NCBI GenBank assembly: GCA_028767165.1
Contig: JARACJ010000012.1
Location: 62,001 to 126,000, forward strand
DNA: 64,000 bases
Direction: 5' to 3'
Origin: Proteobacteria bacterium DTSAM18
GTDB taxonomy: Bacteria > Myxococcota_A > UBA796 > GCA-2862545
Position numbers and translations under genes: made by a program. Below the pieces are notes generated by a model. It was not told where the DNA came from. It was given only the letters and a program-made list of their open reading frames with translations, and made no database searches. How positions within the stretch are numbered: the first letter of the stretch is position 1; each line of letters opens with the position of its first letter. Of this stretch, positions 60,659-64,000 are shown one piece after another.

Positions 60659-61591
60659 ATGGACATCGACAAGGTCATGGTCGTCGGCGGCGGCACCCTC
60701 GGCAGCCAGATCGCCTGGCAGACAGCGTTCAGCGGCTTCGAAGTGGTGGTCTACGACAACCACGAGGACTCGCTCGCGCGGTGCCGGGACTTCCACGCCG
60801 CGTACGCGCGAACGTTCGTCGACGAGCTCGGCAAGGACGCGGCCGACGTGGAGGCCGCACAGCGCAGGCTGACCTACACCACCGACATCGAGGAAGCCTG
60901 CAGGGACGCCGACCTGGTGAGCGAGTCCGTGCCGGAGAACCCGGACATCAAGACCGCCGTGTGGTCGATGATCGGCAAGCACATCCCGAAGCACTGTCTG
61001 CTCACCACCAACAGCTCCACCATGCTGCCGAGCATGTTCGCCGACGCCACCGGCGACCCGTCACGGTTCTGCGCGCTGCACTTCGCCAACCCCATCTGGA
61101 TCGGCAACATCGGCGAGGTGATGCGGCACCCCGGCACCGACGACGCCGTCTTCGAGCGGGTGCTCGAGTTCGCCAGGCAGATCGGCATGGTACCCATCCG
61201 CATCGAGAAGGAGCAGCCCGGCTACGTGATCAACACCCTGCTCGTGCCGTTCCTCACCGCCGGCATGTCGCTCGTGGTGAACGGGGTCGCGAGCGTCGAG
61301 GACGTGGACCGGGTGTGGATGATCTCCACCCAGGCGCCCATGGGTCCCATGGCGTGGGTTGATCTCGTGGGCATGGTCACGGCCTTCAACGTCTCCATGC
61401 TGCTCGCGGAGGCCGACGACGGCTCGACATCCGAGATCGCGAAGAAGAACGCCGCCTACCTCAAGGAGCACTTCCTCGACAAGGGCCACCTCGGACGGTC
61501 CACCGGCAAGGGATTCTACACCTACCCCAACCCGGCCTTCGAGCAGGAGGGCTTCCTCACCGGCGAGGATCTGCTGCAGGGCCAGGACTGA
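60659..61591 (+). CDS. 3-hydroxyacyl-CoA dehydrogenase
   Basis: ATG 60659 behind GGGAGGTCCC gives 310 residues. The NAD-binding start is VMVVGGGTLGSQIAWQTAFSG. DLVSESVPENPDIKTAVW and LLTTNSSTMLPS follow the family. The catalytic His is in FCALHFANPIWIGNIGEV. The C-terminal domain includes PGYVINTLLVPFLTAGMSLV, GPMAWVDLVGM and GRSTGKGFYTYPNP. This is a short monofunctional enzyme of the FadB/PaaH/HBD type, oxidising L-3-hydroxyacyl-CoA to 3-ketoacyl-CoA. It may feed the thiolase encoded 5 kb away. No hydratase is adjacent. Confidence 0.93.
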   Translation: MDIDKVMVVGGGTLGSQIAWQTAFSGFEVVVYDNHEDSLARCRDFHAAYARTFVDELGKDAADVEAAQRRLTYTTDIEEACRDADLVSESVPENPDIKTAVWSMIGKHIPKHCLLTTNSSTMLPSMFADATGDPSRFCALHFANPIWIGNIGEVMRHPGTDDAVFERVLEFARQIGMVPIRIEKEQPGYVINTLLVPFLTAGMSLVVNGVASVEDVDRVWMISTQAPMGPMAWVDLVGMVTAFNVSMLLAEADDGSTSEIAKKNAAYLKEHFLDKGHLGRSTGKGFYTYPNPAFEQEGFLTGEDLLQGQD

Positions 61592-61609
61592 ACCGACAAC
61601 GGCGGCGGT

Positions 61610-62569
61610 TCAGACGCCGTCCGCCACCTGTTCCAGCGCGACGGTCCGGCGGCGGGCGAGGCGTCCTCCGAGGCTCACCGTGGCCGAGCCCGTGACCACC
61701 AGCAGCGCGCCGAGCCAGCCGAGCGCCGTGATCTGCTCGGGCTGCACCCAGCTCGACCCGAGGGCCGCGAGGACCTGCACGATGACGAGCGTGCCCAGGG
61801 GCGTGAGGGTGAGCACGGCGCTCACCCGGGCGCTCTCCCACAGCTCCATGGCCTTGGCGAAGGCGCCATAGGCCAGCACGGTGTTCAGCCCCAGGTACAG
61901 CACGGCCCACAGCGCCTCGCCCCGCAGGGAGACCAGCGCCGGACCATCGACCATGGGCAGCATCAGCACGGTGCCCATCGTGTAGGTGAACAGCAGCACG
62001 CCCTGGCCGCCCACCTGGGACGACACCTTCTTCTGCAGCAGCGCGTAGGCGGCCCAGGCCACGGCGGCGAGCACGATGACCGTGGAGCCGAACAGGTAGT
62101 CGCCCGCATGGGCGAACATGGCGGAGAGCTGATCCCGGAAGAACATGCCCATGCCGCTCAGGAGCACACCGAGCCCCATCCACTGCACCCGGTTGAAGCG
62201 CTCCCCGAAGAACACCACCCCGCCGAGCCCCATCAGCAGGGGCGCGGTCTGGATGATGATCTGGGCATTGGCCGGGGTCGTGTGGTGCAGGCCCACCAGG
62301 TACAGCAGGTAGTTGCCCATCAAGCCGAGGGCCGCGGCGATCAGCACCAGCCAGACCTTCCCCGGGAGATCCCGGCGCAGCGGCGACCGCCCCGTGACCT
62401 TGAGCATCACGGCCGTGGCACCCATGGCGAAGGCGAACCGGAACCAGGTGAGCGTGTAGGCGTCGATCTGCCCGAGGGCGAGCTTGGCGGCCACGGGTAG
62501 CGTGGCCCACAGGAACACGGTGGAGCCGGCGAGCACGAGGCCCAGGCGCCAGTCGTTGGAGTGCGGCAT
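61610..62569 (-). CDS. EamA-family (DMT) transporter
   Basis: ATG 62567-62569 gives 319 residues; a GTG four codons upstream is possible. Ten membrane segments occur in two homologous EamA halves: VLAGSTVFLWATLPVAAKLAL, with LTWFRFAFAMGATAVM, VWLVLIAAALGLMGNYLLYLVG and QIIIQTAPLLMGLGGVVFFGE in the first. The second has IVLAAVAWAAYALLQKK, ALWAVLYLGLNTVLAYGAFAKA, and VSAVLTLTPLGTLVIVQVLAALG. This architecture exports or imports small metabolites such as amino acids or nucleosides. A paralogue follows at 63465, divided from it by one plus-strand gene. Confidence 0.9.
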   Translation of the reverse strand: MPHSNDWRLGLVLAGSTVFLWATLPVAAKLALGQIDAYTLTWFRFAFAMGATAVMLKVTGRSPLRRDLPGKVWLVLIAAALGLMGNYLLYLVGLHHTTPANAQIIIQTAPLLMGLGGVVFFGERFNRVQWMGLGVLLSGMGMFFRDQLSAMFAHAGDYLFGSTVIVLAAVAWAAYALLQKKVSSQVGGQGVLLFTYTMGTVLMLPMVDGPALVSLRGEALWAVLYLGLNTVLAYGAFAKAMELWESARVSAVLTLTPLGTLVIVQVLAALGSSWVQPEQITALGWLGALLVVTGSATVSLGGRLARRRTVALEQVADGV

Positions 62570-62885
62570 GACAGCGTCCACGGCACCCGCCGGGCGGCGG
62601 ATGAGGAAGGAGGGAGGCTGCCCATAGCCCGCCTCACGCGGTGCGGGGTGGACACAAAACGTCAGATGGGCAGACGGCGGCAGAATTCACCACCGCGACA
62701 CCGGGACGCCCAGGGACCGAATTTTCCTGACATACACCACATCCGGTCCAGATCGGAGCCTGGCACCTGCCATCCTTCGTGCCGAAGAAATCCTCTCGGT
62801 GTCTCCGCGCCCCGGCGTCCGGTCCCGGCGACCGCCCCCACTGCTACAAACGTCCCAGGACCGCCCCACGTGACCTGGAGACCCC
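62570..62885. other. gene-free divergent region
   Basis: About 316 bp separate the EamA gene from the outer-membrane-like gene. It includes a less GC-rich part near 62660-62760 (AAAACGTCAGATGG, GAATTTTCCTGACATACACC). Promoters for both genes must be here; no repeat or operator was recognised. Confidence 0.4.
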
Positions 62886-63443
62886 ATGCTGACGCTGCTG
62901 AGCCTCCTGCTGAACCCCGCCCAGGCCGACGCCACCGTGTTCCGTACGCCCGAGCCGCTCGACTACGGCATGGCCGTCGAGTACACCCGGCTGAGCAACG
63001 GCGCCTGGATCACCCCCCACGCGGGCTTCGGGTTCACGTACACCTACCTCGGCCAGTACCTCGAGCTCAGCGGTGCCACCCGGGCCCAGCTGGCCGATCT
63101 CGGCGCCGGCTGGAGCCTCAACGGGCACCTCAGCGGTGGTCCCCTCTTCTCCCTGGCCAACGACGACCTCGGGCTGGCGTTCACGCCCTCCCTCGACTTC
63201 GCCTACCGCAGCCCCCACTTCGCCACGAGCCTCGGCCTCGCAGCCCCGATGCAGGTGATGTTCCTCCACGGCGCCGACGCCGTGTTCCCGGTCCAGGGCG
63301 AGGCCCAGTTCCAGTGGATGATCGGCGGCGGCAACGTGCAGTTCCACATCGGCCTGCTGGGCCGCATGGGCACCCAGTGGGCCCTGCAGGGAAACCCGGC
63401 CTTCCGCTGGGAGGCCGGGCTGCTGTTCGGGTTCAGCGGCTAG
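62886..63443 (+). CDS. exported beta-barrel-like protein
   Basis: ATG 62886 behind CTGGAG gives 185 residues. The N-terminus (MLTLLSLLLNPAQADA) is a short signal peptide, with cleavage near AQADA. The mature part has alternating aromatic/polar strands of outer-membrane barrels: GMAVEYTRLSNGAWITPHAGFGFTYTYLG, LGLAFTPSLDFAYRSPHFATSLGL, and a final strand FRWEAGLLFGFSG; the last residue is not the usual Phe. A small eight-stranded barrel is plausible. It lies between two EamA genes, on the other strand. No family is recognised. Confidence 0.6.
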   Translation: MLTLLSLLLNPAQADATVFRTPEPLDYGMAVEYTRLSNGAWITPHAGFGFTYTYLGQYLELSGATRAQLADLGAGWSLNGHLSGGPLFSLANDDLGLAFTPSLDFAYRSPHFATSLGLAAPMQVMFLHGADAVFPVQGEAQFQWMIGGGNVQFHIGLLGRMGTQWALQGNPAFRWEAGLLFGFSG

Positions 63444-63464
63444 CGCACCAGGGGCGCAGGCCCC

Positions 63465-64000
63465 TCAGGAGCGGGCCCACATCCGGCGGCGACGCACGGG
63501 CCCCATCCGGGGCACACGCACCAGGGCCTTGTCGGGGCTCATGCTGCCCACCATCGACCCGAGCACCACCATCATCGCACCGACCCAGCCGAGGGTCGAC
63601 ACGGGCTGGGGCGTGACCAGCGTGCTGCCCATGGCGGAGAGCCCCTCCACCACGAACAGGGTCGCGAGCGGCGTGAGCGTGAGCACCGCGCTCACCCGGG
63701 CGCCGTCCCAGATCTGCATGGCCCTCACGAACGCCCCGTAGGACAGCACCGTGTTCAGGCCGATGAACACCATGGCTCCCAGCGCGAGGGGCTCCACCTG
63801 CAGCACGTCTTCCGGCGTGGACATGGGGGTGAGCATCAGCGCGCCGACCACGTAGGTGTACATGAGCACGCCGGTGCTGCTGACCTTCTCGGCCAGCTTC
63901 TTCTGGATGAGCGCGTAGGACGCCCAGGCCACGGCGGCGAGGGCCACCAGGAGGCTGCCGTACAGGAAGGCCTCCACCTGCTGCCACAGCGCCTGCAGCT
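63465..64000 (-). CDS. EamA-family transporter, 3' part
   Basis: The frame is open to the right window edge, so the N-terminal half lies outside; about 177 residues are visible. FLYGSLLVALAAVAWASYALIQKK, TGVLMYTYVVGALMLTPM, VFIGLNTVLSYGAFVRAMQIW and ARVSAVLTLTPLATLFVVEGLSAMG match, segment by segment, the second half of the EamA protein at 61610-62569. The two are therefore paralogues from a duplication. The C-terminus is basic (KALVRVPRMGPVRRRRMWARS). Confidence 0.88.
   Translation of the reverse strand, partial: LQALWQQVEAFLYGSLLVALAAVAWASYALIQKKLAEKVSSTGVLMYTYVVGALMLTPMSTPEDVLQVEPLALGAMVFIGLNTVLSYGAFVRAMQIWDGARVSAVLTLTPLATLFVVEGLSAMGSTLVTPQPVSTLGWVGAMMVVLGSMVGSMSPDKALVRVPRMGPVRRRRMWARS

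Noticed and set aside
1-64000. rRNA, tRNA or prophage genes
   Set aside because: No tRNA-like TTCRANNC arms with matching stems, no rRNA core words and no phage structural genes were seen on reading both strands; a tRNAscan or Infernal run would settle this.

Overview
The window is a 64 kb piece of a very GC-rich bacterial chromosome. It carries many exported lipoproteins with clear lipoboxes, Gly/Asp-rich surface proteins and small Cys-rich lipoproteins. It also has a proteobacterial/mitochondrial-type heme A synthase, a thiolase, a 3-hydroxyacyl-CoA dehydrogenase and lytic transglycosylases. That mix suggests a Gram-negative aerobe, most likely a Myxococcota/deltaproteobacterial-type environmental organism. 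This is inference from gene style; no rRNA, tRNA or universal marker is present to settle it.

Layout. 0-5.2 kb: small enzymes and ligand-binding proteins (VOC, GFA, DUF1801, a CrtA-like C-terminal piece), an exported M60-type peptidase, a two-domain alpha/beta-barrel-like protein, and a lipoprotein metallo-beta-lactamase that reads like the VIM family of subclass B1. 5.4-10.8 kb: an unrecognised 415-residue protein with a nitrilase-like segment, two GIY-YIG proteins, and a pair formed by an exported amidohydrolase and a diverged MBL-fold protein. 11-14.3 kb: a copper module, copA behind a MerR/CueR-type operator and followed by cueR. 15-16.4 kb: a secreted Cys-rich protein and a decayed GIY-YIG copy.

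16.5-20.1 kb: a compact integron. A tyrosine recombinase with the IntI-specific insertion (N-terminus missing) is followed, in the same transcriptional direction, by a probable attI, a one-gene cassette, an attC, a three-gene cassette with a methyltransferase and a PD-(D/E)XK nuclease (a type II restriction-modification system), and a second attC. Cassette genes are visibly less GC-rich than the rest of the window. Having intI transcribed toward its cassettes is the reverse of the common layout.

20.2-24 kb: exported proteins including an acetolactate-decarboxylase-like lipoprotein, a GrpB-family protein, and a block of 94-bp and 32-bp tandem repeats with strong palindromes. 24-31.2 kb: a tightly coupled seven-gene operon (SDR, luciferase-like flavin monooxygenase, asparaginase-II-like protein, semialdehyde dehydrogenase, both subunits of a 2-aminophenol 1,6-dioxygenase-type enzyme, and a RidA/2-aminomuconate-deaminase-like protein). 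It looks like meta-cleavage of an aminophenol, with two or three uncommon additions. 31.3-35.8 kb: two tandem MltF-like lipoproteins, each with two solute-binding domains and one transglycosylase domain.

36-50.3 kb: mostly exported proteins (Gly-rich lipoprotein, a large lipoprotein with a CxxCH motif, a beta-propeller lipoprotein, two small Cys-rich lipoproteins), with a GNAT/alpha-beta hydrolase couple, an SGNH hydrolase and an SRPBCC protein. 50.6-64 kb: heme A synthase, an FAD-type oxidoreductase, a Nif3 protein, an exported hydrolase, thiolase, a phospholipase-D-family protein with a long unfamiliar N-terminal half, a sulfatase-fold hydrolase, 3-hydroxyacyl-CoA dehydrogenase, and two EamA transporters, the last cut by the window edge.

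All identifications rest on reading motifs and remembered family sequences; no database search was run.
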